Shown here: piece by piece, positions 37,551 through 48,967 of the stretch
How the letters are laid out: the number at the start of each line of letters is the position of its first letter
Numbering within the stretch: the first letter of the stretch is position 1
Assembly: GCA_034766995.1 (NCBI GenBank)
Contig: CM068322.1
Span: forward strand, 1,190,589-1,254,588
Length of the DNA: 64,000 nucleotides
Source of the DNA: Acanthacorydalis orientalis
Taxonomy: Eukaryota > Arthropoda > Insecta > Megaloptera > Corydalidae
Direction of reading: 5' to 3'
Program-made: the position numbers and the translations under genes
The notes under the pieces: generated by a model
What the model was told of the DNA's origin: nothing
The model's database searches: none
Seen by the model: the letters and a program-made list of their open reading frames with translations, nothing else

Positions 37551-38456
37551 CGAGGTCAGACAATTAAGTAATGCGACAAAATTCAAAAATCGAGTATATT
37601 TAAAAATTAAGGTACACAGCTGCGATCCCCTTCAAAGTAGTCCCCTCCCGCATCTATACACTTATTCCAGCGAGTTTTCCAGTTTTCGTAACAATTCTGG
37701 AACACTTCTTGTGGGACCTCTCCGAGTATCCTCGTCACAGATTCTTGGATATCTTCAACGGAGTCAAAATGTCGACCTTTGACGAATTCTTTCATATGGG
37801 GGAATAGGAAAAAGTCGCAGGCTGACATGTCCGGTGAATAGGGCGGTTGTGGTAACGTTGCGATGCCTTTAGACGCCAAAAACTGAGAGACACTGAACGC
37901 ACTGTGACAGGGAGCATTGTCGTGATGCAGAACCCAAGTCTTCGCGATCTCTGGACGCACTCTGAGCACCCTTTTTCGTAATTTTTCGAGCACATTGCGG
38001 TAGAATACTTGATTTACGGTTTGTCCAGGTGGTACGAACTCTTTGTGAACCACCCCTTTGCTGTCGAAGAAGCAAATCAACATGGTTTTCACTTTGGACT
38101 TGCTCATTCTCGCCTTCTTTGGACTTGGTGCTCCACGGGACAGCCACTGTTGGCTTTGTCGTTTAGTTTCGGGGTCATATTGAAAGAACCAACTTTCATC
38201 ACCAGTAATAACTCGATCGAGAAGAGTAGGATCACTTTCAACCTGCTCGAGACAATCTTGAGCGATGTTCAATCGGTGGGCTTCGTGACATGCACTACTC
38301 GCGCGTTGTTACAAAACACTAAAACAGCTGGCGAAGAAATGATCGTACGAGGGTGGTCAAGGTCTCAATCGAGAGAGTAGTGGCGGAGTTACAGGTTCGC
38401 AGTGTTACCACAGGCCGAGAAAAAAAATCGGTCGCATTACTTAATTGTCTGACCTC

Positions 38457-38457
<1 letters not shown>
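37551..38457 (-). mobile_element. Young mariner with perfect ends and deleted N-terminus
   Basis: A 907-bp element with perfect inverted ends of at least 26 bp, starting CGAGGTCAGACAATTAAGTA. It is flanked by TA and then by TA arrays on both sides. It carries one transposase frame on the minus strand (37607-38272). The roughly 100 N-terminal residues and 5' leader of a full mariner are missing, since a typical element is about 1.3 kb. G+C is near 50%, far above the host. Perfect ends and an unbroken frame indicate recent insertion. As the DNA-binding domain is lost, this copy needs transposase from elsewhere to move. Confidence 0.95.
37607..38272 (-). CDS. Mariner transposase, catalytic domain, intact frame
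   Basis: 221 codons from the first available Met. The frame is open for some 20 further codons upstream (ACHEAHRL), so the start is a matter of truncation. Catalytic triad: D25 in [11 protein letters not shown]118 in [10 protein letters not shown], and D153 in [13 protein letters not shown]. The 34-residue spacing between the last two is the D34D signature of mariner. [36 protein letters not shown] and the C-terminal [15 protein letters not shown] are well kept. The helix-turn-helix domains needed to bind its own ends are absent, so a catalytically proper but non-binding protein is expected. Insect annotation often calls full versions GVQW3-like. The degenerate element at 12251 is a relative. 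Confidence 0.94.
   Translation of the reverse strand: MNIAQDCLEQVESDPTLLDRVITGDESWFFQYDPETKRQSQQWLSRGAPSPKKARMSKSKVKTMLICFFDSKGVVHKEFVPPGQTVNQVFYRNVLEKLRKRVLRVRPEIAKTWVLHHDNAPCHSAFSVSQFLASKGIATLPQPPYSPDMSACDFFLFPHMKEFVKGRHFDSVEDIQESVTRILGEVPQEVFQNCYENWKTRWNKCIDAGGDYFEGDRSCVP

Positions 38458-38527
<70 letters not shown>
38458..38527. repeat. (TA)n array abutting a mariner end
   Basis: Pure TA run starting at the right target TA of the young mariner. Together with 37407-37550 it forms the split target array. Confidence 0.97.
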
Positions 38528-38532
<5 letters not shown>

Positions 38533-38781
38533 TAATGCGTTCGTTTAGAAAAAGAAAACTGAAATAAAAATTCACAACTTCATATACTCAAACATTTTTC
38601 TGATCAAAAAATTTTAATACTTCATTGTTTATCTTTTTTGTTTATTACTTGTGTGTATTTTAATTCTGATTTCATATTAATAATGCTGTGATACAGGCTC
38701 TGCATTCTAAATTAATAAATAATAATAAACACTTTGGTCAGAAACATTTCTTGGGATTTGTAGGGAGATATGTATTAGTAT

Positions 38782-38875
<94 letters not shown>

Positions 38876-39989
38876 CAGACCCTTTTAAATTTAGTTATAG
38901 TTCGTCTACTGTAATTTAGTTGAAAATTGATCCATAGTACAAGGAAACTGCAATTTTATTATTTAATTTAAATGATACTTTATTTCTTATTTGCTCTAAG
39001 AGCCGCTTTATTGTTCTGGATTAAGTACACAAACTGAATGCAGAAAGTTTCATAACGAGATATTTATGCACGGATTTCTGCCGAAAATATTATCAAGAAC
39101 TAACAGACGGTGACAATATTATTACAGAACATCTTAACAATCTTGAAAGGAGTTTGTGTGGTTTTTGATTTAAGATTAAATAAAAATGTTCAAGTGCGAA
39201 TTCATTTTAAAGTTAATTTATTAACTTACTAACAACATATTGTTAAACAATAAGTAACATTAATTAATATTTGAAATTGTTACTGAAGATAAGCATCATC
39301 AACGTACATATTATCTTGACAATAATTTTCGATAATCCTTCCTTTTTATAAGTAATTTCATCACATTAATGAACTGAATTTTATATTTTTTCTTATACAA
39401 GCACATATACACATAATTTATGTATTTTGACAAAGTATGCAGACAAAAATATGCTAGATATTTAATATGTACGGTACATTTTACTTTAAAGTTTTATTAT
39501 CTTTATTTTATTTTTTTATTATAAATGATTTACAAACCGGCTATGCGCGCTGAATTTTTTTATTATTATATTTATATAATTTTATACTATAGTAAAATTT
39601 TTCCAATCTACGTAACAATGTATAACATAACTATGAAAGAATTTTAATTTTGTGTTTTTATAAAATGTAATCAAATAAAATGTAAATGTAAAATGTAATA
39701 ATCTAACTGAAGTAAACGCTATACAGAGAGAGTAAAGATAAAACTTTGTATAGACACTATGTCCGTACCGTTAAAGAAACATGTCATTGATTTCTTACAA
39801 TTGAAAATGTGTCACTAAGAGATATTTTGATCTTGAAGAAAAGTGACAATCATGCTTCAAATAGTTAATTATCCAAACATTCTATGGCAAGACTTTGAAG
39901 ACAATATTTTAGGATGGATATCATATTCAGATTTTTGCAAAGACGAGCATCTGTAAATTCACAATAGATTGAAATTTTAAAAAAGTTTG
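38528..39989. other. AT-rich intergenic DNA
   Basis: No gene recognised; one TA array at 38784-38874. Confidence 0.55.
38784..38874. repeat. (TA)n array
   Basis: TA run with one ATGTATGT interruption in the middle. Confidence 0.97.
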
Positions 39990-40215
39990 CGAAGTTTAAG
40001 GGTGGTTATCGTTTTCTTGTTCACTAGAATCGAATTATGCTTCATCATAATCATGCGAGAAAATATATTTCAAAACTCACTCAAGAAGGGTAAAGCGAAA
40101 TAAATTCGACTTTCTTCCATACCCTCCTCCCATTATATTCTAATTCAGATCTGGCTTCTTATTTCTATTAATTCACAACACTAAAGGGTAATCTCAAAAG
40201 AAAAGTATTTTGACG
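39990..40215 (+). pseudogene. Mariner transposase remnant, end of catalytic domain
   Basis: Plus-strand reading with frame changes gives MLHHNHARKYISKLTQE, which matches the second mariner catalytic motif (LHHDNARPHTSKLTQE; catalytic D now N). FHTLLP and DLASYFY follow where PHPPYSPDLAPSDYYLF is expected, then a GNLKRKVF-like stretch. Only about 70 codons can be traced. No terminal repeats were found. Strongly AT-drifted, so old. Confidence 0.6.
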
Positions 40216-40239
40216 TGAAAAGTAAATAAATTGTTTGAA

Positions 40240-40610
40240 ACTATATATTTCGTTCTGTCAGACATGAATTCATTTTCACCCCACAAATCAAACAAAGATT
40301 TTCTAATCGAAACTATTGACTAAATTATTATTAATTATTTTTGATTGTTGCTCACGCGCAATTCTATGGAAACACAATTCCTAGGGCGACAAAATAGAAA
40401 AATTTCAAGGTACAGATTTGTCTGTACCTTGGCGCTCTGAGTATAACAGCGCTGCTATCTAAATGCACATAAATAACAATCAAAAATAATCAATAATATT
40501 TTGATGAATATTTTTGATCAAAAAAGTTTTTGTGGTTTGTAGGGTGAAAAATAATTAATTTGTAAAAATGAATTTAGGCACACTATCAGAATTGTTTTCT
40601 TACGCAATTC
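40240..40610. repeat. Long imperfect palindrome, foldback or MITE-like
   Basis: Two arms of at least 82 bases pair with roughly three quarters identity. The inner part is best: TATTATTAATTATTTTTGAT on the left faces its near-complement at about 40471-40496 with one mismatch in 24. Outer parts match too: TTTTCACCCCACAAATC on the left against GTTTGTAGGGTGAAAA on the right. At the centre a perfect stem CAAGGTACAGA/TCTGTACCTTG (40406-40416 with 40421-40431) has a 4-base loop. No ORF. Ends and target duplication could not be set. Confidence 0.75.
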
Positions 40611-40614
40611 AATT

Positions 40615-41472
40615 CTTTTTTTATTTTATTGCAATATCTAAAACCATTCAAAAGTTATGATCTCTTGTAAAAACTTTTCAGCCACTTCTCATTAAATAAT
40701 TGTTTTAATGTTGTTATTGTTTTTATTTAGGAGTTAGGGGCACGTTGACAGAACGTTTTAAGCAAAATCAATTAAAACGGCATTAAAAAGCTATTGATTA
40801 TCATAGTAGTAATTATATATATATATATATATATGAGAAGACAGTTAATTATTGATTTCTAATAATGCTTTACAATAATTATACAAAGAAGTTTTTTAAA
40901 AGTACAAACAAATCAATGATAAAATTATCTATGTAAAGAATCAAATAACTCTCAATGAAATTATTATTTTATTTGGAAAAAAAAGTACGAAAATATTTTA
41001 AATCGAAGTTGAAAAAGTTTGAAAATTTACATAAAAAAATAAAACTGACATGGAAATTAGATATAACATATATATACAAACTTGTTGAAAGTATTAACTC
41101 CACACATTACTTTCCAACTATAATACGAAGGTTGAAAAGCGCGCCTCAAACTTGGAAAAAATATTCAATTTATTTTAAATGCATGAAACGGCCTTGTTTT
41201 ATGTACTTATGATAGCTGAATTTTATTACATCACCACAGTTTAGATCCCAAACTTTTCATAAGTACTCTCGTGCGATTGATAAAAATTTACACGTATAAT
41301 TTATTAACATGAAACACTTAATAACGTCCCTGTGTATTTGAAAACATAAAAAAATAGTTCAAAATTACACCACATGGTACACTCTTATTGGATTTTTGGT
41401 TGTAATAAAGATTTTTCTTTAAATTTACAGAACTTTTATATTTTTCAATTGTTTTTTGGAGTGTACCGTATA
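40615..41472. other. AT-rich intergenic DNA
   Basis: No gene recognised; contains a short TA array. Confidence 0.55.
40813..40834. repeat. Short (TA)n array
   Basis: About ten TA units. Confidence 0.95.
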
Positions 41473-41502
41473 TAAAAGTTATTTATATATAAATAACTTT
41501 TA
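41473..41502. repeat. Perfect 30-bp palindrome without loop
   Basis: TAAAAGTTATTTATA is followed directly by its exact reverse complement. Confidence 0.93.
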
Positions 41503-41945
41503 GACAACCCTCCAGGAATTATTATTAATACTAATTCATTTTTGTTTTTGTGGTATTTTTTTGAACTTCCATAAATATTAGTACGCTATATTAATTTTTA
41601 CCATTATATTTTATTTGTCCCTATAGAGTACGTTTTATTTTAGAGATCTTAATGCGTAGAAGTTAATTTTGCCTGGGAGAAATACACTTTTTGAACTAAA
41701 TTCTGAAGAATAATGGTGAAAATGTGCAATAGCTACAGCAGTATTCTTTCGTTGTAAGTTGTGCAAAATATTTATGAAATACGTTATTTATCTTTTTTAG
41801 TCCATTCGCAATTGTATATAAATTAAATACTGGGATTGTTTAAGAGGTATCCAGAACAATTGGAACAATATGACGCAGATCAAATGGCATAGTTTCTCTG
41901 CTTTCCGGTATTTAATCTATTTTTTAAGTAAAGTTTCTTCTTAAA

Positions 41946-42090
41946 TCGTTGTGCGTCACGAAACCCGAGCTGTAATTTCGTTCGTGACGAACATGCAACG
42001 AAAGTGACGCCCTACGTGGAGGAAAAAATCGTGAAACTCAACAGTAATTTTGTTCGTGACGAACGTGCAACGAAAGTGATGCACAACGCA
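41946..42090. repeat. Small element with inverted ends and internal 72-bp tandem duplication
   Basis: Left end CGTTGTGCGTCACGAAA (41947) and right end (reverse complement) CGTTGTGCATCACTTTC (42090) face each other 145 bases apart. Inside, a unit containing TTCGTTCGTGACGAACATGC and CAACGAAAGTGACGC occurs twice with a 72-base offset (41972 and 42044, three differences in about 39 bases). The core GTTCGTGACGAAC is itself nearly palindromic. GC-rich and CpG-rich for this window, with no ORF. It looks like a MITE; no TSD was certain. Confidence 0.7.
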
Positions 42091-43010
42091 TAAACGAAAC
42101 GATGACAATATATGGAACTACTATCGATGCCATCTTCCAAAGATACCTTGCTAAATTAGAATCGAAGTCATTTTTAACTCACTTCAACTATCACAAAGAT
42201 ATTGCTTCATTTTTAGAGAATTCTCTTGTAAACGAGTAAGTGAATATGAACGAAATGACAATGAAATAAAGAGTAATCATTACGAAAATATATAAATAGA
42301 ATGCATGAAACATACTTTGATAATATAAAATTGGTTTCTTAAATTTTATACTAATTCATTTATACCTTTTATGAATACATCATATATGCACCTATCAATT
42401 ATGAAAAAAACTAGTAAATTTAAATCATAATGCTATCCAACAAAAGAAGTTTCACTTCGAACGTGCGGATTCTGTGAACTACCTCACGTATTTTTTTATT
42501 AGAAATGTTTTGTTTTTCTTAAATAAAGATGTTTTAAATTTGAAAACGCAAAACAAATAGAAAAGAGTTAACTGAAAATCAAAATACTAAATCGGTAAAA
42601 AATAAAAGTAGCATCTACTTTTTCAATTGGTAAGAAAATCAATATTCCAAAATCTACATTAGACAAAAAGCTGACAGTAATAAAACTAGTGAAAATAATG
42701 TATATAAACTTAACACGAAAATAACATGATAGAGTGCCCTTTGTTTTCTGAGGAGCAAGAGGAATTAATTGTAAAATATCTCGTATCCTGTTACAATAAT
42801 TATTGTAGACTGACTAACATCTACAGTACAAGCGAAATGTATTTCACAATAATTTACAACATTAAACATCCTAAAACCCTAAATAAAAAACCAACTAACG
42901 ACATTACAAATAATCTGAATAAAACTAGCTCAAGTATGACTCCCAAAAATCACACAACATATTGCGTATTGCAGTCAGGAAAAGATGATTATGTAGCATC
43001 AACCAAAAAT
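42091..43010. other. AT-rich intergenic DNA
   Basis: No recognisable gene. A 96-codon frame at 42726-43016 is rich in N, K and T and looks like drifted non-coding sequence. Confidence 0.5.
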
Positions 43011-43012
43011 TA

Positions 43013-44217
43013 TTAAGTTGGTGCAAAAATAATTGCGGTTTTTATCTTTTTAAGTTTGGCGCCGATTTTTCTAGTTTCCGTTATCTTTTGTTATAGTCAT
43101 GTAATACACCATTTTAAACAATGAATTTAACACTACTGATTTTAGCTTATGTCTATTGTTTTCATTTTTAAGTAATGTTGAATATAACCCCTTAATAGTC
43201 AGGGAAAAAATCACATTCGCGCGATTTTGTTGTATGAGTTTAAATTGGGACGTAGAGAAACAGAAACTGCTCGAAATATGAAATTTATTTTTGGAGAAGA
43301 GTCAATTAGTGAACGTACAGATCAATACTGGTTCCAAACATTTTGTAATGGTAACGAAAGTCTTGATGATGAGGAGGATCGTGGATGTCCTTCAATTATA
43401 GTCAATAATGATTTAAGAACCATTATTGAAGCGGATCCACGTAAAACAACTCGAGAGGTGGCAAAAGAACTCAATATTGATTATTCAACAGTTCGACATT
43501 TGAGCCTAATTGGAAAAACACATGAACATCAAGAAATTCAGCGATACGAATTCTGCTCTGCGATTCTTTTGCGCAATATAAATTATCTCTTCCTTAATCA
43601 CATTGTCACACGTAATGAAAAGTGGATTCTCTACAATTCATAAACCGAAGCTTCATGAAAAAAAGATCATGGTCACTGTTCGGCGGTCGGACAGTAGCAT
43701 CACTCACTACAACTTTTTAAAATTTGATGAAACAATAATAACAGAAAAGTATTGTTAGGAAATTTAAAAAAATGCATGAGAAGTTGCATCGTTTACAACC
43801 AGCTCATATCAGATTAGTCAATCGAAGAGGACCAATTCTTCCTCATGAAAACGACCGACCACATGTCTCACAAATGACTTTAAAAGAATTAAAATGAACT
43901 GGGTTCTGAAACTTTATCTCACACACTTTATTCTCCGGACCTGTCTTCAACAGATTATCATATTTTTAATACTTGTGTAATTTTCTACGAGAGATGTTTT
44001 TCAAAGATAAAGCATCAGTTCAAAGCGCTTTCGATGAATTCGTTAATTCCAGGACTACAGAATTCTATCTTTTAGGAATAAACAAACTTGTTTCCCGTTG
44101 GAAGAAATGTGTGCAGGCCAATGTTCTTTATTTTGATTAAAAGATATAATTTTTAACTTATATATGCGTCTTTATATTCGATACGTAAAAACCGCAATTA
44201 TTTGTGCACCAAACTAA
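43013..44217 (+). mobile_element. Full-length mariner of the cecropia (Hsmar1-like) type, decayed
   Basis: 1205 bp with TA at 43011-43012 and 44218-44219. Ends: left TTAAGTTGGTGCAAAAATAA, right (reverse complement) TTAGTTTGGTGCACAAATAA; both continue TTGCGGTTTTTA. The well-known Hsmar1 ends start TTAGGTTGGTGCAAAAGTAA, so subfamily placement is good. Translated pieces cover the whole transposase: the DNA-binding part (own entry), ENDRPHVSQMTLKEL (second catalytic motif), SPDLSSTDYHIF (third Asp kept), and the C-terminal GINKLVSRWKKC-like tail ending in YFD at 44138. Many indels and stops in the catalytic part make it inactive. Confidence 0.95.
43227..43643 (+). pseudogene. Mariner transposase DNA-binding region, still open
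   Basis: 138 codons without a stop. The first codon at 43227 is TTG; the true start lay upstream, where no in-frame ATG remains. LLYEFKLGRRETETARNM and SISERTDQYWFQTF form the first helix-turn-helix. Then come LDDEEDRGCPS, the linker, and RTIIEADPRKTTREVAKELN with IDYSTVRH, the second helix-turn-helix. The frame ends just after VTRNEKWILYNS, where the first catalytic Asp (usual CDEKW) is Asn. So the binding half has survived better than the catalytic half, most likely by chance. A role as a binding-only repressor is imaginable but unsupported. Confidence 0.85.
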
Positions 44218-44739
44218 TAACATTTTAACTTATCTTAATTCACGAATTTGATACAGACAGAGAAAATGAGAGACAGCGGTTAATATAATATAATATCTTA
44301 AATAAACTAATTTACCTGAATATTATATGAATTCTGTTAAATTGAACTTACTTTTTGTGGTTTGTATATTTTTGAACATTTTACTATAATGAAATTATTT
44401 TTATGTTGTTTTTAGTACACTACACCACAACACCTTACGTTTTATGTTAGCTAATAAATTTATATAAGAAAAAAATATTTGCAGTACTTATTTCTATATC
44501 AAACCATTATCGTCGTTTAACTGCAACGAATTTATGTTTCTGTCTTCCTTGGAATACATTTAATGGGATAGTTAGTAATGATTTTATTAAATAACAATTA
44601 TAAACTAGCCTATTTTACTTAATAATATTACTCGACATTTTAAATCCACAGTTCTGAGAGCAGTGAGAAAAGGTGACCTCCCATGTTTTCATTCTAAGGA
44701 TAAATGAATTTTATAACAAATCCTATCTGCTACTCTTCA

Positions 44740-44886
<147 letters not shown>

Positions 44887-45189
44887 AATCCTACAATTAC
44901 TAATTTTTTTATATAATATTTATTGTAATAAAGAAAAAATATATATCTCTATTATAATAAAAATATTGCATCGAAAAGACTGATTAATGTTACGAAACAA
45001 ATTTATTGTTTTCCTCTTATCTCTACACCTTCTCTTCTTTCATCATATTTTTCATAGAGTTCCTATTGTTTTCGATTTCATCCGAACGTTAACGATTAAC
45101 AAATAATGGATTAATGTTAATGAATAGCATTGTATATAAACAATCGGATAAATTTAAGTTGTTTTATTATCATACTAATAATAATACTG

Positions 45190-45282
45190 ACGAGAGAGTA
45201 AGCGCAGCGAGTGGTGATGAAACCCGCTGGGGGTCGGCAAAGGTATCGAGTAACGGGCAGAGCCCCTGGGCTCTTCATAAAA
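45190..45282. other. GC-rich 90-base island of unknown origin
   Basis: Abrupt GC-rich segment containing AAGCGCAGCGAGTGG, CCCGCTGGGGGTCGG and the palindrome AGAGCCCCTGGGCTCT (45259-45274). It lies inside a 60-codon plus frame (45114-45296). Composition differs sharply from both sides. I do not recognise it. Candidates are an exon, a repeat fragment or a small foreign insertion. Confidence 0.45.
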
Positions 45283-46832
45283 TTAATTCAAATTAAGAAT
45301 ACATTATAAATGTAACTATTTATTATTATTGTTAACATTAAATTATAAGCAAAAAAATATTGTTATTGAAATTTTAAATTGAAAACATGATAAACTGTTA
45401 TAACGTTAAATATCAATTAATTTCGACTTAAAAGAAAGCACGTTCATAAACGAAATTAAATTACATTGTTGACTTCTACAAAGAGAATAATACTTTTTAG
45501 CCTCTATACTTCGTTGTGCTCTGTGCAACGTGACAGTTACACGGCAGCTGTCACACTGTTGCGCATTATTAAGATCAATTAGCTGTTTCGACCGTCAATG
45601 ACATTGAGCTGCTCTTGACACAATCAATAAATAAATAAACAGTTAGATGGTATAGTACTATCTAATCATTCTTAAGTTATTTGAAGATAGAATGAATTCA
45701 ACTTCATACTTAAAAAATATTTAAACGTTCCGTTTGTATTCGATATGATGTGATTGTTTAAGTAAAAACTTTGTTTAAATTATATAGCGTATTTAATAAT
45801 AAAATGTATATAAAAATCGACTAGTGAAGAAAAAACATCAATTTATTTCAATTCATTTTAAAAGTAAATAATAAAATAGATTTAATTATAATTGAACTTA
45901 CATTTTAGGGAGATAGTATTTTTCAATGAAATTTCGAGTATTTTGTTAAATGATATGCTCTTTTGGTAACCAACGGAGATATGAAAACGTTAAAACACAT
46001 GCTAAACTAATGATTAGATCTAAGCATTTTTAGAACGTTTTTTTCTACTTGCCAGAAAAGCATATTGGGTTTAAAATACCTTTAACGATTCTTACGTACC
46101 ACCTAATCTCACAAAACAACAGGAACCAGAAAACGATATTTCATAAGTTTCTACAATAAGATAAAAATTTTTTTAAATTAAAATTATGAATTATGGTTTT
46201 TAAGGAATATTTTAAAATTTTTAACCGAACTTTAAAACAACTAATATACTTTGTAATAACATATTTCAACAGCGTATCCTTCTTTATTTACACTGTGACA
46301 AAAATTAGATCTGCTAGCACATTTTATGAAAAAAATGGCATGGGCTAGTAAATAACAATTATTGTGAATATCAATATGTTTTTTACTGGAAAAGCAACTT
46401 ATTAGAATCATTGAACTTTTTTCTCATAATTTATTCTACCTATTATACTTAATAGCAACTTATTTATCCGAAACTTGAAGTTTATTTCAAGAAAAAATGT
46501 ATTTTTCTTCTCTGAAGCATACTTAAAAATTTAAGTCTATTACAAAATGATATAAGTTAACAGGCATCAAAATCCTGTTGAAATTTGAAAAAAAATACAC
46601 TATTTGTATAAATTTTAATACTCATGAGTATTGCGAAATAGTCATCATATGTTGATTATAAGAATAAAAAATGGAGATATGAAAAAATCAAACACAATGA
46701 TTTATAATAAATTTTAGAAATTGAATATATTTATTTACTTTGCAGCTAATATAGAAATAGTAAATTCACGCGTCAAACTTTTTCAAAGCTAGTTGAGTTA
46801 TAGATTAGTTAAGATAAAATACAAATTCGAAA
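45283..46832. other. AT-rich intergenic DNA
   Basis: No gene recognised. At about 45525-45565 a GC-elevated patch holds an imperfect hairpin between GCAACGTGACAG and CAGCTGTCACACTGTTGC. Confidence 0.5.
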
Positions 46833-46834
46833 TA

Positions 46835-47413
46835 TTAGGTTAATAGAAAAATAATTGCGGTTTGTTTTCTAAATTCTAACCTTAGTTTTTTTTTCAATAG
46901 AAACGTCATTTCATCGTATTCATGTTAATACCATTTTAAAGTGATTTTTTCGGTCTGTATTTTGGTAACATCGACTTATATATTATTATTAATTTTGTTT
47001 CAAATTGGGTTATTGAATTAAAGATGGACAAGAAGAAAATAAGAGTCATTTTTTGTATGAGTTCAAAACAGGTGATAAAGCAGCAGAAACAGCTCGCAAA
47101 CTAAACTATGCTTTGGTGTGGGTACTACTAAGGAACATACGATGCAATGATGATTTCAAAAATTTCGTCCTGGGGACGAGAACCTTGAAGATGAAGAAGG
47201 TCGCGGGCGTCCTTCTTCAGGTTATAACGACCAACTGAAAGCGTTATTTGAGACAGAAGCACACACAATAATTCGAGAGCTTGCACAACAGTAAGGCGTC
47301 AGTATTCCAATCATTAGTTCCGACCCGTTTAAAATAGCTATAAATATCAAAAAAAAGAAAAATGTATGTGAATTTGAAGGTTATGAACGGCAATTATTTT
47401 TCTACCAACCTAA
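46835..47413 (+). mobile_element. Mariner derivative (TTAGGTTGGTAAG family), copy A2
   Basis: 579 bp with TA at 46833-46834 and 47414-47415. Ends: left TTAGGTTAATAGAAAAATAA, right (reverse complement) TTAGGTTGGTAGAAAAATAA. The transposase start near 47024 (MDKKK) leads into the helix-turn-helix region FLYEFKTGDKAAETARKL and DEEGRGRPSS with frameshifts. It then reaches RELAQQ and jumps to the right end at AGAAAAATGTATGTGAATTT. The whole catalytic domain is missing. The jump is at the same place as in 28835-29663. It is non-autonomous. Confidence 0.92.
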
Positions 47414-47796
47414 TAGAAACGTCTGCTATTTAAAATTTATTTCAAAATACATTGTTCAGTTTTATGTTTTACAGCAAAACAGTTTTCCTTCATTTCATAA
47501 GAAATAAATAATTTATTTTTTATAATACTTAATCTTATCGATTTCTTTATTATTGATATGAAACTGTTGCATATTGGAGGATACTCTTGGAGACAGTTTC
47601 ACCGTACGACTTTTTTCTGACAATGTAAATAACTATATTCTTATTATCATTCAAAATCACAGTCCTTGATTCGGTATTTTTAACCTTAAAAATAGTCAGT
47701 CGCCTAAAAATTTATGTTTATAAGGTAAAAAAATACATAACTCATAATACTGAATGCATCATATAATATGTGACACACGAAAAGCATCACTTTTCA

Positions 47797-47798
<2 letters not shown>

Positions 47799-47860
<62 letters not shown>
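47799..47860. repeat. (AC)n-(TA)n composite array
   Basis: Seven AC units, then TA. Confidence 0.97.
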
Positions 47861-48456
47861 GACATACAAGTTAGGTTAACAAGTATATTATATTCACAAT
47901 TTTGCTTAAAAGTAGAATTTTTGCGTGAAAAGATAAAAAAATATTTTTATTGTTTATATAACATCGAAAATGTTCTGGAAAGTTGTAGAAAATTGGTCCA
48001 GAAAGTTTTCAGAAATTCTACAACCATTAAAAAATAATATCCAGAAAATCTGCAAATTTTTCAAAAAGCTCAGTTGGAATATGTAAGTAGTTAGCCAGAA
48101 GAAGAAGTTGAATTAGTCATTAAATAGATGACTCAATGAAAATCTGAGTAAATTGCAATCTTCGAAAAAATCAACAATCATCAAAATAGGAAAGTTTTGA
48201 AATCGGATCACCAGTGGTATACAAAAGATTGAAAATGTATGTGCTTTGTGATAATAAAGTGATGGTAAGTAAAATTATAAATAAAATTAGACGATATTTG
48301 TGAACTTGGAAAAGATAAAAAAAAAATACTTTATTGAATGTTTTGACTTTTTTTCTCGTGGACTACGTAATAATACAAATTATTATTTCGATAAAATATA
48401 CTTTTTATTTATAAAATTTAATTTGAAATATTCAACATGATTTGTAATGTATATGC

Positions 48457-48459
<3 letters not shown>

Positions 48460-48522
<63 letters not shown>
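48460..48522. repeat. (TA)n array
   Basis: Uninterrupted TA run. Confidence 0.97.
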
Positions 48523-48524
<2 letters not shown>

Positions 48525-48673
48525 TCATAATTGTAATTTTAATAATTAGCATTAAGGAATTGTAATTTATCCGCGCTGAATTAAAATATTTTATTGAAAG
48601 AATACATCTACTACCATACACTTTAATTACTTGCATCTATTTAATGTGAGTAAGTTTATCATACTGATGATAA

Positions 48674-48780
48674 TTAAGGACTATAAACACACATCCGGTC
48701 AGCATTTTTTGCATCGCCATCGTCTAGAGGCCGGCATTTTTGACACATTTGTGGATTCGCTGTTTTCTATTAAAACAACG
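48674..48780. other. TTAA-bounded GC-elevated segment, possible piggyBac end
   Basis: After TTAA (48674-48677) comes a segment with CATCCGGTCAGCATTTTTTG and GAGGCCGGC, then the AT-rich side leading to the piggyBac-type fragment. Its position and the TTAA fit the 3' end of that element (minus strand), but the terminal bases do not show the usual CCC start. Uncertain. Confidence 0.3.
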
Positions 48781-48860
48781 TAACTTTTAAATTATCACAT
48801 ATATTTTAATATAAATTTGAGAAATTAAATCAAATGAAATGAATTTGTATTTATTTCTAT

Positions 48861-48864
<4 letters not shown>

Positions 48865-48919
<55 letters not shown>
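48865..48919. repeat. (TA)n array
   Basis: TA run lying 50 bases past the truncated end of the piggyBac-type fragment. Confidence 0.97.
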
Positions 48920-48921
<2 letters not shown>

Positions 48922-48967
48922 TTATTGCAATCGGTAAATAAAAATAAAATTCAATGAAAACTTTGAG

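Larger units (their letters stand above)
47416..48673. other. AT-rich intergenic DNA
   Basis: No gene recognised; two TA arrays. Confidence 0.55.

Noticed and set aside
38009..38380. 123-codon plus frame over the young mariner
   Set aside because: Antisense shadow of the intact transposase frame on the minus strand.
42726..43016. 96-codon plus frame before the cecropia-type mariner
   Set aside because: Composition is N/K/T-driven by AT bias, and it shows no domain or start context.
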